64,000 nucleotides of DNA from Gemmatimonadaceae bacterium (GTDB lineage: Bacteria; Gemmatimonadota; Gemmatimonadetes; Gemmatimonadales; Gemmatimonadaceae): NCBI GenBank assembly GCA_019694735.1, contig JAIBBJ010000024.1, positions 1 to 64,000 on the forward strand. The letters are read 5' to 3'. Both the position numbers and the translations under genes were made by a program. The stretch's first letter is position 1. The number at the start of each line of letters is the position of its first letter. A model generated the notes under the pieces. It saw only the letters and a list, made by a program, of their open reading frames with translations. It ran no database searches and was not told where the DNA came from. Below are positions 22,601-29,246 of the stretch, in pieces.

Positions 22601-22948
22601 CACCGACAGCGGTCCGCGGCGCAGGCGGTCCGCGAGCGACTCGCCCCGCACGAGCGGCATCACGAAGTACGGCGTGTCGCCGACGGTGCCGGCGCTCAGG
22701 AGCGGGACGATGCCGGGATGCTGGAGCGTCGCGAGCACGGCGATCTCGCGCTCGAAGCGGTCGCGCGCCTCCCCGGTGGTCAGATGGCGCGCGATCCGCT
22801 TGATGACGACGCGCCGGTCGAGCTGGCGCTCGGTGCCGACGAGCAGCTCCGCCATGCCGCCGGCCCCGAGCGGTGCGAGGGCGTCGTAGCGGTCGGCGAG
22901 CGCCTCGGCGAAGGCGCGGAGTTCGACGTCGGCGATGGCGTGCGTCAT
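19601..22948 (-). CDS. Fusion of Ser/Thr protein kinase with MacB/FtsX-type (ADOP) permease
   Basis: A 1115-residue protein joining two families. Kinase domain, about 20-290: Gly loop LGAGGMAELLVG, K50 in VVIKRI, HRDIKPGN (140-147), DFG (159-161), APE (197-199) and a Thr-rich activation loop, so it should be active. From about 315 a permease of the 'acidobacterial duplicated orphan permease' type follows: a short juxtamembrane part (LRHGWRALARTP), TM1 about 333-358, a large MacB-like periplasmic domain (LDPSD-type ADDDLGSAPVVVVGHDYW and later VRVTG, WVPIRFTPRD), then further TM clusters and a second periplasmic domain, ending in a final TM group with RRREFGLRAALGAPP. No ATPase is encoded nearby. 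The fusion puts the kinase in the cytoplasm next to the permease. It starts at ATG 22948. Confidence 0.93.
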   Translation of the reverse strand: MTHAIADVELRAFAEALADRYDALAPLGAGGMAELLVGTERQLDRRVVIKRIARHLTTGEARDRFEREIAVLATLQHPGIVPLLSAGTVGDTPYFVMPLVRGESLADRLRRGPLSVREAVAVLADVARALECAHAAGVAHRDIKPGNILLTGRAAVVADFGIAKALGRGGPGRPVPLRTPTDLTLEGYSLGTPRYMAPEQFAGDAAADHRVDLYALGVVGYELLAGAPPFDGATPSALARAHLSDAPPSIRTRRADVPPALEALLLRCLAKDPAERPAGARELLRVLTSPSLLAAGPGGDRASAAAGGGHPAGALRRELRHGWRALARTPALFSACLLCLALGIASVASVFSVVDAVMLAPLPFREPDRLVSVFRSVRGVLDQPHSAPNALDLAEDPTLAGFGAFASTSSLVAVGDRIAPVHTVRVTGALFGTLGVTAQHGRLLTPADDDLGSAPVVVVGHDYWREQFGANPGVIGTPLRIDGVAHEIVGVLPPRFRIPNAGSIYDGDLWVPIRFTPRDREARTSNYLRAVARLAPGVSAAAAEQALQRRFAGIVERFPALEGASVHVRALPADASVTLRAPLLLLLVSTLVVLAIAGLNVSSLLLARGIRRRAELAVRAALGASRWEVMRPVLVESAIIAAGGWGLGVALAIAVVRGIVLLGAERIVQLADARVDLRVIAAAGGVSLLAALAGSLAPAWQAARTVPADALRGGQAAGGRHQHRALGALVVAEGALALALLIAAGLVLKGFVRIIRGDPGFEPAGLLTLHVRVSPTDFPGREPADRFLAPALEAVSALPGVRAAGAISQLPYQEWGWNAWVRYEGSADVPLAQRPLVETRNITPGFFAATGQRLLAGRLPDAREMVATDGPPKVVVNAALVARDFRDRDPLGQRFLIGDEPQEIIGVVSDIRNFGPVERPRPEAYWTFAQRQPGATGLYLVVRTVSDDPMAVAGAVDRALRAVHPGVAIARVRPMQEVMQASVGWPRFVFALFSALATVALVLAVAGLFGLLHYTVEQRRREFGLRAALGAPPARLARDVLRSGGALLVPALLIGLALGWALTRYMSSVLFGLDPMDPPVWGTAALAVAAAGLAASSLPARRAGRTAPMVAMRGD

Positions 22949-23066
22949 GTCCCTGTGAGGGGGACGCAGGCCGGAGGGTTCGGATCGCGCCGACCGGCCG
23001 GGACGACCCGTCAGCGGCAGGGGATGGGCCGCATCGCCCGGTCCCGGCGTGCCGCGCCGCGGATGT

Positions 23067-23855
23067 TCAGATCAGCCCGGCGAGCATCGCGATGCCGCTG
23101 CCGAGGCCGATCGCCACGACGGCGCGCCGCACCCACGTCTGCCCCACGCGCTGCGCGAGCAGCGAGCCGCCGATGCCGCCCGCCGTCGCGCCGACGGCCA
23201 TCGCGAGGGCGATCGGCCAGTGGACGATCCCGCTCGCGGCGAAGACGAGCACGGCGACGAGGTTCATCAGGCCGCCGCCCCAGTTCTTCAGGCCGTTCAT
23301 CTGGTGGATGTTCGTGAGCCCCATCAGGCCGAGGGCCGCGAGCATCAGGATCCCGGCGCCCGCGCCGAAGTAGCCGCCGTAGACCCCGACGAGCAGCTGG
23401 TAGAGCAGGTAGGGTGCAGGCGGGGGGGCGAGCGTCCCGTCGGCGAGGGCGATCGAGCGGTGCGGCGCGTGCTCGCGGAGCAGCCGCAGCACGGGCTGCT
23501 GGAGCATGAAGAGCGCGGTCGCGCCGAGGATGAGCCAGGGGACGATCTGCTCGAACCGCCGCTCGGGGGTGCGGAGCAGGAGCAGCGCGCCGATCACGCC
23601 ACCGAGGAGGCTGGGCACGGCCCACACGCGCGCCCAGCGCCGGGCGCCCCGCAGCTCGGCCCGGTACCCCCACATCGAGGCCATGGTGCCGGGCCAGAGC
23701 GCCACGGTGGACGTGGCGTTGGCGGCCACGGGCGGGACGCCGAGCGCGACGAGGGCCGGGAAGGTCACCAGGGTGCCGCCGCCGGCGACGGCGTTGATGG
23801 CCGCGCCAGCCGCCGCCGCGAGGGCGACCAGGGGGAGGAGCAGGGGGGAGTCCAA
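23067..23855 (-). CDS. TauE/SafE-family (sulfite exporter-like) membrane permease
   Basis: A 262-residue membrane protein with about eight hydrophobic segments in the two-repeat layout of the family. The first repeat has AAAGAAINAVAGGGTLVTFPALVALGVPP with NATSTVALWPG; the second has LLVGVYGGYFGAGAGILMLAAL and TNIHQMNGLKNWGGGLMNLVA. Family members export sulfite, sulfoacetate or other small organic anions, or import them; the substrate is unknown. The start is uncertain: TTG 23855 (just before DSPLLLPLVALAAAAG) is used because the first membrane segment begins there. The open frame extends further up but with poor membrane character. It diverges from citrate synthase across about 160 bases. 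Confidence 0.85.
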   Translation of the reverse strand: MDSPLLLPLVALAAAAGAAINAVAGGGTLVTFPALVALGVPPVAANATSTVALWPGTMASMWGYRAELRGARRWARVWAVPSLLGGVIGALLLLRTPERRFEQIVPWLILGATALFMLQQPVLRLLREHAPHRSIALADGTLAPPPAPYLLYQLLVGVYGGYFGAGAGILMLAALGLMGLTNIHQMNGLKNWGGGLMNLVAVLVFAASGIVHWPIALAMAVGATAGGIGGSLLAQRVGQTWVRRAVVAIGLGSGIAMLAGLI

Positions 23856-24015
23856 TGCCGGGGTGGGGGTCTGCGTAAGAATAGCCGAGACTGCTGGAAC
23901 GGGGCACTTCGCCGACGCTCCGCGGCTATCTTTCACACAGGATCCGGCCGGCGCCGGATCCCACGGCCGGCGCGCTGCCACGGCCGCGATCACCCCCCTC
24001 TGCAGGTACCATCCG

Positions 24016-25347
24016 ATGGCTGACGCGACGACGCCCCCCGCGGGCCCGCATCTCGAGATCAAGGACTCGCGCACGGGGAAGGTCTACTACGCCCCGATCA
24101 CCGACGAGACGATCCGCACCGCCGACCTGAAGCAGATCAAGGTGAATCCCGACGACTTCGGGATCATGGGCTACGACCCGGCGTTCATGAACACCGCGTC
24201 GTGCCGCTCGGCCATCACGTTCATCGACGGCGACAAGGGCATCCTGCGCTACCGCGGGATCCCGATCGAGCAGCTCGCCGAGAAGTCGAACTTCCTCGAG
24301 GTGGCGTGGCTGCTGCGCAAGGGCGAGCTGCCGACGCAGAAGGAGTACGACGAGTTCCAGTACCACATCACGTACCACACGTACGTGCACGAGAACATCA
24401 AGCGCTTCATGGAGGGCTTCCGCTACGACGCCCATCCGATGGCGATGCTGACGGCCGGCGTCGCGGCGCTGTCGTCCTTCTATCCGACCTCGAAGGACAT
24501 CCACAACGAGAAGGAGCGCGACATCGCGTTCATCCGCCTGCTCGCGAAGATGCCGACGCTGGCGGCCTTCGCGTACCGGCACGTGAAGGGGCTGCCGTAC
24601 GTCTATCCCGACAACTCGCTGTCCTACGCCGAGAACTTCCTCTCGATGATCGCGCGGATGTCGGAGCCGAAGTACGAGGCGAACCCGGTCTACGCGCGGG
24701 CGATCGACATCCTGTTCATCCTGCACGCGGACCACGAGCAGAACTGCTCGACCAACGCGGTCCGCGCGGTGGGTTCGTCGCACGTGGACCCGTACTCGGC
24801 GGTCGCGGCCGGCGTGGCGGCGCTGTACGGCCCGCTGCACGGCGGGGCCAACGAGGCGGTGCTCCGGATGCTCGAGGAGATCGGCGATGTCAAGAACATC
24901 CCGGCCTTCATCGACCAGGTGAAGAGCGGCAAGGGCGCGGCGCGCCTGATGGGCTTCGGCCACCGCGTGTACAAGAGCTACGACCCGCGCGCGAAGATCG
25001 TGAAGTCCCTCTGCGACGACGTGCTCCGCGTCGCCGGGCTCACGAAGGACATGGAGATCGCGCTCGAGCTCGAGCGGATCGCGCTGTCGGACGACTACTT
25101 CATCTCGCGCAAGCTCTACCCGAACGTGGACTTCTACACCGGGCTGATCTACCGCGCGATGCACTTCCCGACCGACTACTTCACGGTGCTCTTCGCGATC
25201 GCCCGCACCGCGGGGTGGATGTCGCAGTGGGAGGAGCTGCTGCTCGACAAGGAGCAGAAGATCGCCCGCCCGCGCCAGATCTACACCGGCTTCGCGGAGC
25301 GGCCGTACACCTCGAAGGTGGATCTCACGCACAAGATCAAGAAGTGA
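24016..25347 (+). CDS. gltA: Citrate synthase
   Basis: A 443-residue type II citrate synthase condensing acetyl-CoA and oxaloacetate in the TCA cycle. The catalytic triad is visible: His in FILHADHEQNCSTN, His in YGPLHGGANEAVL, and Asp in PNVDFYTGLIY. MGFGHRVYKSYDPRA is the conserved CoA/oxaloacetate loop. The N-terminal strand domain (about residues 1-55, DFGIMGYDPAFMNTASC) is typical of the hexameric, NADH-sensitive type. It starts at ATG 24016, with poor Shine-Dalgarno. It faces away from the TauE gene and is followed by a 17-bp perfect terminator hairpin, so it is probably monocistronic. Confidence 0.98.
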   Translation: MADATTPPAGPHLEIKDSRTGKVYYAPITDETIRTADLKQIKVNPDDFGIMGYDPAFMNTASCRSAITFIDGDKGILRYRGIPIEQLAEKSNFLEVAWLLRKGELPTQKEYDEFQYHITYHTYVHENIKRFMEGFRYDAHPMAMLTAGVAALSSFYPTSKDIHNEKERDIAFIRLLAKMPTLAAFAYRHVKGLPYVYPDNSLSYAENFLSMIARMSEPKYEANPVYARAIDILFILHADHEQNCSTNAVRAVGSSHVDPYSAVAAGVAALYGPLHGGANEAVLRMLEEIGDVKNIPAFIDQVKSGKGAARLMGFGHRVYKSYDPRAKIVKSLCDDVLRVAGLTKDMEIALELERIALSDDYFISRKLYPNVDFYTGLIYRAMHFPTDYFTVLFAIARTAGWMSQWEELLLDKEQKIARPRQIYTGFAERPYTSKVDLTHKIKK

Positions 25348-25367
25348 GCCGGTGACGGGGGATGTGT

Positions 25368-25405
25368 CGGAAGGGGGCGCGGCCAGGTGGCCGCGCCCCC
25401 TTCCG
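25368..25405. terminator. Strong hairpin terminator after gltA
   Basis: A perfect 17-bp stem (25368-25384 with 25389-25405) with a 4-base AGGT loop, followed on the plus strand by ATTT. It lies 20 bases after the gltA stop and before the next plus-strand gene. Confidence 0.8.
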
Positions 25406-25457
25406 ATTTCCCGGTCCGCCGGCCACCGTGCGGCATGGGCTCCGTCCAGACCCGACC

Positions 25458-26924
25458 GTGACGAGCTCCGCTGGCGGCCGCTGCGCCGTGGCGGCGCTGG
25501 TCCTGGCCGTTGCCGTGGCCCCCGCCCTCGCTGCCCAGGAGGTCGCTGGGCGCCTGCTCCGCGAGGACGGCGTGACGCCGGCGTCCGGCGTGCTCGTGCG
25601 AGTCGTGCGCGCGTCGGACGGGCGCACGGTCACCACCGTCACCACCTCGGCCACCGGCGAGTACCGTGCAGCGGTGGGCGTGGACTCGGTGCGGCTGTTC
25701 GCGCTCCGCGTCGGCATGCGTCCCGTCGAGCTCGGTGCGCTTCGCCTGCGGACCGGTGAGCGCCGCGAGCTGGCGGGCGTGCTAGCGTCCGAGGTGTTCG
25801 AACTGCCGGCCGTCCGGTCGCGCGCGCGGGACCGCTGCGGGCCGCGCGAGGGGCCCGAGGCGCGCCTCGCCGCGAGCGCCTTCGAGCAGGCGCGAACCGC
25901 GCTCGAGCTCGTCCGCGCCGCGGGAGGCGACACCACGCGGCGCGCGCGTGTGCGCACGGTCCGCACCCGCTGGTCCGCAGGAGAGGAGCGCGTGCTCGAG
26001 GTGCGCCGGCGCGAGGTCGAGACCGGTCGCCTGGAGCTCGCGTTCACCCCTGCCGACACGCTGTACGACAGCGGCTTCGTGAGGCAGGCCCGCGACGGCA
26101 CGACCACCTATCGCGCACCCGGCCTCGACTTCTTCATCCATCCCCGATTCCTCGAGGAGCATTGCATCGTCCTCGTCGGTTCGCCCGACGGTGACGAGAC
26201 CCGCGTCGGCATCGGGTACCGACCGTCACGGACGCGTCGCGGCGTCGTGCAGGTCGAGGGCGTGCTGTGGCTGCAGCGCGCTGGCGCGGAGCTCGAGCGC
26301 GTGGAATTCGCATATGCCGGCCTGCCGGGTCTCGAGACGTCGGTCCGGCCCGGGGGATGGCTCGAGTTCGTCGCGCTCGCGAGCGATCGGTGGGCGCTGG
26401 TGCGGTGGGAGATCCGGATGCCTCGCGTCGGCGAGGCGCTCGTGCTGTCGCGGCGCCGCTCCGACGACGTCCTGTTCCGGGAGATCACCGAGGTCGCGAC
26501 CACCGCGGGGGAGGTGCTCGAGATCACGGGTGCCACCGGCCTCGACTTCTCCGCCGCGGCCATCGACTCCGTGGACGCGGATGGTGCGCTGGTGCTGCAC
26601 GCCGATCATCCTCCTCCGTCAGCCGCGCCCTGCGAGGCGACGGACGGACAGGCCTTGCTGCATGGACGCGTGGAGATCCTGCGGTCCGGGGACTGGGCGC
26701 CCGGCACGGGTGTCCTGTCGTGGCGCCGGCCACATGATGCCGCCGATCGAGGGGAGGTCCCGCTCGCGGGGGACGGGCGATTCCGGATGTGTGGCGTGCC
26801 GACCGGCCTTCCCATACGGATCGCGCTGCGGACCGGGGATGGCGGTGTCGCCGTGCTCATGGTGCGCGTCCCACGCGAGCGGACCGTGGGGCGGCTCGTC
26901 CTGCGGTTCAGCGCGGAGGAGTAG
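25458..26924 (+). CDS. Secreted protein with carboxypeptidase-regulatory-like domain
   Basis: A 488-residue exported protein. A signal peptide covers about residues 1-27 (VAALVLAVAVAPALAAQ). Residues about 28-105 form a carboxypeptidase-D regulatory-like beta-sandwich: VAGRLLREDGVTPASGVLVRVVRASDGRTVTTVTTSATGEYR. The remainder is a long Arg/Glu-rich beta-rich region with no recognised family, and the C-terminal 90 residues again look like a transthyretin-type sandwich (LHGRVEILRS ... GEVPLAGDGRFRMCGVPTGLPIRIAL). Such domains often sit in surface or TonB-linked proteins of Bacteroidetes and Gemmatimonadota. No barrel is present here. The GTG at 25458 directly precedes the signal peptide. The gene stands alone after the gltA terminator. 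Confidence 0.8.
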   Translation: MTSSAGGRCAVAALVLAVAVAPALAAQEVAGRLLREDGVTPASGVLVRVVRASDGRTVTTVTTSATGEYRAAVGVDSVRLFALRVGMRPVELGALRLRTGERRELAGVLASEVFELPAVRSRARDRCGPREGPEARLAASAFEQARTALELVRAAGGDTTRRARVRTVRTRWSAGEERVLEVRRREVETGRLELAFTPADTLYDSGFVRQARDGTTTYRAPGLDFFIHPRFLEEHCIVLVGSPDGDETRVGIGYRPSRTRRGVVQVEGVLWLQRAGAELERVEFAYAGLPGLETSVRPGGWLEFVALASDRWALVRWEIRMPRVGEALVLSRRRSDDVLFREITEVATTAGEVLEITGATGLDFSAAAIDSVDADGALVLHADHPPPSAAPCEATDGQALLHGRVEILRSGDWAPGTGVLSWRRPHDAADRGEVPLAGDGRFRMCGVPTGLPIRIALRTGDGGVAVLMVRVPRERTVGRLVLRFSAEE

Positions 26925-26987
26925 GCGCGCGCGGCCCGACATCGCAGGGCCCGCCGCGGGACCGTTCGCGGACCGCCGACTCCGGGG

Positions 26988-27785
26988 TCAGCGGCCCTCG
27001 CGGCTCCGACACACCGTGCGCACCGGACACCCACCGCACCGCTTCACCCGCGCCGTGCAGACCAGCGCACCGAGCTCCATCAGTGCCTGGTTGTGCGTCC
27101 AGGTCGCGGTGCCGGTGCGCGGGAGCGTCGCCTCGGCGATCGCCCAGATGTGCTTCTGGTCGCGCGGCCGCTTGGGATGGAGCCGCGGCGCGAAGACGCG
27201 CGTGAGCACGCGCGCGACATTGGTGTCCACGAGCGCCGCGCGGCGCTCGAAGGCGAAGGTCGCGACCGCGCCCGCGGTGTAGGCGCCGATGCCGGGGAGG
27301 CGCCGCAGCGACTCAGGCTCGGCTGGCAGGAGCGCCGCGGTTGCCGCGTCCGCGCGCACGCGATGCCCGGCGTCCGCGGCCTCCGGAGGCGCGTCGCCCC
27401 ACGCGCGGGGTCCCTCGCGCACCACCGCCCGAGAGAGCTTGTGCAGGTTCCGCGCGCGGGCGTAGTAGCCGAGGCCGGCCCACGCCTCCAGCACCTGCGA
27501 CTCGCGCGCGGCCGCGAGGTCGTGGAGCGTGGGGAAGCGCTCGAGGAATCGTCGCCAGAACTCGAGCACGCGCGACACCTGCGTCTGCTGGAGCATCAGC
27601 TCCGACACGAGGATGTGGTACGGGTCGCGTGTGCGGCGCCACGGGAGGTCGCGCGCGTTCCGCCGGTACCACGCGCGGAGCCGCCGGCCGAACTCGCGGA
27701 GCTCCGCGGCATCGAGCCGCGGGCTGGCGCGGCGCGGGCGGCGCCGCGGGCCGCGCCGCGTGCCGACGTTCAGTGCGGCTCCCAC
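26988..27785 (-). CDS. mutY: A/G-specific adenine DNA glycosylase, short form with an insertion
   Basis: A 265-residue MutY-type glycosylase that removes adenine mispaired with 8-oxoG. It has the helix SELMLQQTQVSRV with the catalytic Glu (E62), the helix-hairpin-helix LRRLPGIGAYTAGAVATFAF, catalytic D187 in LVDTNVARVL, and a 4Fe-4S loop C243-x6-C250-x2-C253-x5-C259. Two oddities are seen. About 25 extra residues (roughly 128-153, Ala/Asp-rich) sit between the YYARARNLH helix and the HhH. The protein also ends at the cluster, lacking the NUDIX-like 8-oxoG-recognition domain of canonical MutY (about 350 aa). It starts at GTG 27785, overlapping the upstream transporter gene by 16 bases; no other start is available in frame nearby. 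Confidence 0.9.
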   Translation of the reverse strand: MGAALNVGTRRGPRRRPRRASPRLDAAELREFGRRLRAWYRRNARDLPWRRTRDPYHILVSELMLQQTQVSRVLEFWRRFLERFPTLHDLAAARESQVLEAWAGLGYYARARNLHKLSRAVVREGPRAWGDAPPEAADAGHRVRADAATAALLPAEPESLRRLPGIGAYTAGAVATFAFERRAALVDTNVARVLTRVFAPRLHPKRPRDQKHIWAIAEATLPRTGTATWTHNQALMELGALVCTARVKRCGGCPVRTVCRSREGR

Positions 27786-28414
27786 GTCGGCGTCGCCGAG
27801 AAGAGCCCGCCTTCCACGATGAGCTCGCGCGCCAGCAGCAGGCCGAACGCGATGCTCAGCGTCCCGGCGGCGAGGCGGATGCCGGTCTGCAGCCGCTCGA
27901 CCCGCGCGCCCACGTAGAGCGCCGGCGCGGCGAGGATCACCGTCACGGCCACCATCCCGGCGACCGTGCCGAGCCCGAAGACCAGCAGGTAGGCGAGCGC
28001 GGCGGCGGTGCCGCGGATCGTCGCGAGCACGAGGAGCGCCACCGCGGCGGAGCCGGCCAGGCCGTGCACGAGACCCACGAGGAACGGGCGCACGGCCGGG
28101 CGCTCCGCCGGCGCATCGGTCCGCGCGCGCAGGTTCGTGTACCCGAGGAGGATCAGCATGAGCGCGACCGCGAACTCGAGCGCGAGCCCGAGGCGCGGCG
28201 GGATCACCAGCCTGAACGCGACGATCGCGCCGCCCACCACGAGCAACGTCAGCGTGTGGCCGATGCCCCAGAGCGCCCCGACCCACGCCGCACGCCCGAG
28301 CTTCCGCTCGCGCGCCACGATCGCCGTCACCGCCACGACATGGTCCGCGTCGGTGGCGTGGCGGAGCCCGAGGAGCGCGCCGAGCGCGATGGCGGTGAGG
28401 GCGTCGGGGAGCAC
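27770..28414 (-). CDS. HoxN/NiCoT/UreH-like nickel-cobalt-type transporter
   Basis: A 214-residue membrane protein with about six helices. The first helix bears LRHATDADHVVAVTAIV, the NiCoT signature RHAxDADHI that binds Ni2+ or Co2+, and a second conserved piece GLVHGLAGSAAVALLVLATI follows mid-protein. It is shorter than classical HoxN/NixA (about 330 aa) and resembles the UreH/small NicO group. Nickel would serve hydrogenase or urease, cobalt would serve cobalamin; neither hydrogenase nor urease genes are in the window, while cobalamin-dependent MetH is. The ATG at 28414 is the natural start before the first helix. Its 3' end overlaps mutY by 16 bases. Confidence 0.85.
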   Translation of the reverse strand: MLPDALTAIALGALLGLRHATDADHVVAVTAIVARERKLGRAAWVGALWGIGHTLTLLVVGGAIVAFRLVIPPRLGLALEFAVALMLILLGYTNLRARTDAPAERPAVRPFLVGLVHGLAGSAAVALLVLATIRGTAAALAYLLVFGLGTVAGMVAVTVILAAPALYVGARVERLQTGIRLAAGTLSIAFGLLLARELIVEGGLFSATPTWEPH

Positions 28415-28460
28415 GGCGGAAACCTAACGGCGGGGGCGCACCGCGGCGCCCGGGTCGCCC

Positions 28461-29105
28461 TCAGCGGCGCGCGTCGTACGCGCTGAAGTGCGCCACGAGC
28501 ATCCGCTTCGCCTCGGCGATCGCCGCGTCGCGGACCGCGGGCTCGAGCCGGCAGGCGAGCTGCATCTGCGCATGCACCGTCGCCACCGACACCATCGCCG
28601 ACACCTGACGCTCGGCCGGCGTGGACCGCGGGTAACGGAGCGCGAGGAACTTGGTCACGTGCCCCACGAGCGCCGAGTTCATGGTGTCCTTCACGGCCGG
28701 GCAGTGGCGCATCACGGCTTCCTGCACCGCCGGGAACGCCGGTGTCCCGAGCACGAAGCGCAGCTGCGCCGAGAGCACCCGCTCGAAGAGCTCCTCGGCC
28801 GGGATGTGCGCCAGCTCGAGGGGCATGGCCTCCTCGTTGGTGCGGCTCACGAGCTCGGAATACCGGACCCCGAGGGCCTCGACGATGGCGTCCTTGTTCG
28901 GGAAGAAGTGGTAGAGCGACCCCACGCTCGATCCCGCCCGGTCCGCGATCGCCTGCATGGACGCCCCCTCCACCCCCACCTCGGCGAACACCGTCTCGGC
29001 GGCATCGAGGATCTGCTCGACCCGGCGCTGCCCACGCTCCTGCTGGGGGGCGCGGGCGGCCATTGGGGTCGCGGCCTCTGGCATCGGCGTGGGGGTCGGC
29101 GTCAT
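28461..29105 (-). CDS. TetR-family transcriptional repressor
   Basis: A 214-residue TetR regulator. The DNA-binding domain is at about 26-75: QRRVEQILDAAETVFAEVGVEGASMQAIADRAG, then SSVGSLYHFFPNKDAIVEAL, the characteristic recognition helix and YHFFPNKD turn. The remaining helical part (80-214) is the ligand-binding/dimerisation region. It diverges from a TolC-MFP-RND operon, and the 141-base interval contains TAGAGG/CCTCTA inverted repeats placed inside and just after the operon's promoter, so local repression of the efflux genes, and of itself, is the simplest model. The start is ATG 29105; the N-terminal 20 residues are a Pro/Thr-rich leader and a later Met at residue 8 or 15 is also possible. 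Confidence 0.93.
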   Translation of the reverse strand: MTPTPTPMPEAATPMAARAPQQERGQRRVEQILDAAETVFAEVGVEGASMQAIADRAGSSVGSLYHFFPNKDAIVEALGVRYSELVSRTNEEAMPLELAHIPAEELFERVLSAQLRFVLGTPAFPAVQEAVMRHCPAVKDTMNSALVGHVTKFLALRYPRSTPAERQVSAMVSVATVHAQMQLACRLEPAVRDAAIAEAKRMLVAHFSAYDARR

Positions 29106-29134
29106 GGCTGGAAAATAGAGGAGAACGACTAGTA

Positions 29135-29163
29135 TTGACAAGTAGAGGAAACCCTCTAATACT
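29135..29163 (+). promoter_or_regulatory. Promoter of the RND efflux operon
   Basis: TTGACA (29135-29140), a 17-base spacer and AATACT (29158-29163) form a near-consensus vegetative promoter. The local sequence is AT-rich compared with its surroundings. Confidence 0.8.
29143..29158. promoter_or_regulatory. TetR operator 1 (TAGAGG-4-CCTCTA)
   Basis: A perfect inverted repeat TAGAGG / CCTCTA with a 4-base spacer, sitting exactly between the -35 and -10 boxes of the efflux promoter, the usual place for a TetR-type repressor. AGTATT (29131-29136) and AATACT (29158-29163) extend the dyad outward. A further TAGAGG half-site lies at 29116-29121. Confidence 0.75.
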
Positions 29164-29173
29164 GTACCTCGTA

Positions 29174-29191
29174 CTAGAGGCATGTCTCTAG
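29174..29191. promoter_or_regulatory. TetR operator 2 (CTAGAG-6-CTCTAG)
   Basis: A second perfect inverted repeat, CTAGAG / CTCTAG with a 6-base spacer, just downstream of the expected transcription start. It carries the same TAGAG half-site as operator 1. Confidence 0.7.
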
Positions 29192-29246
29192 AAATGACTT
29201 CATTCCCTGAGCGGAATGCGGTCGCCACCCACTCTCCGCGGTTCCG

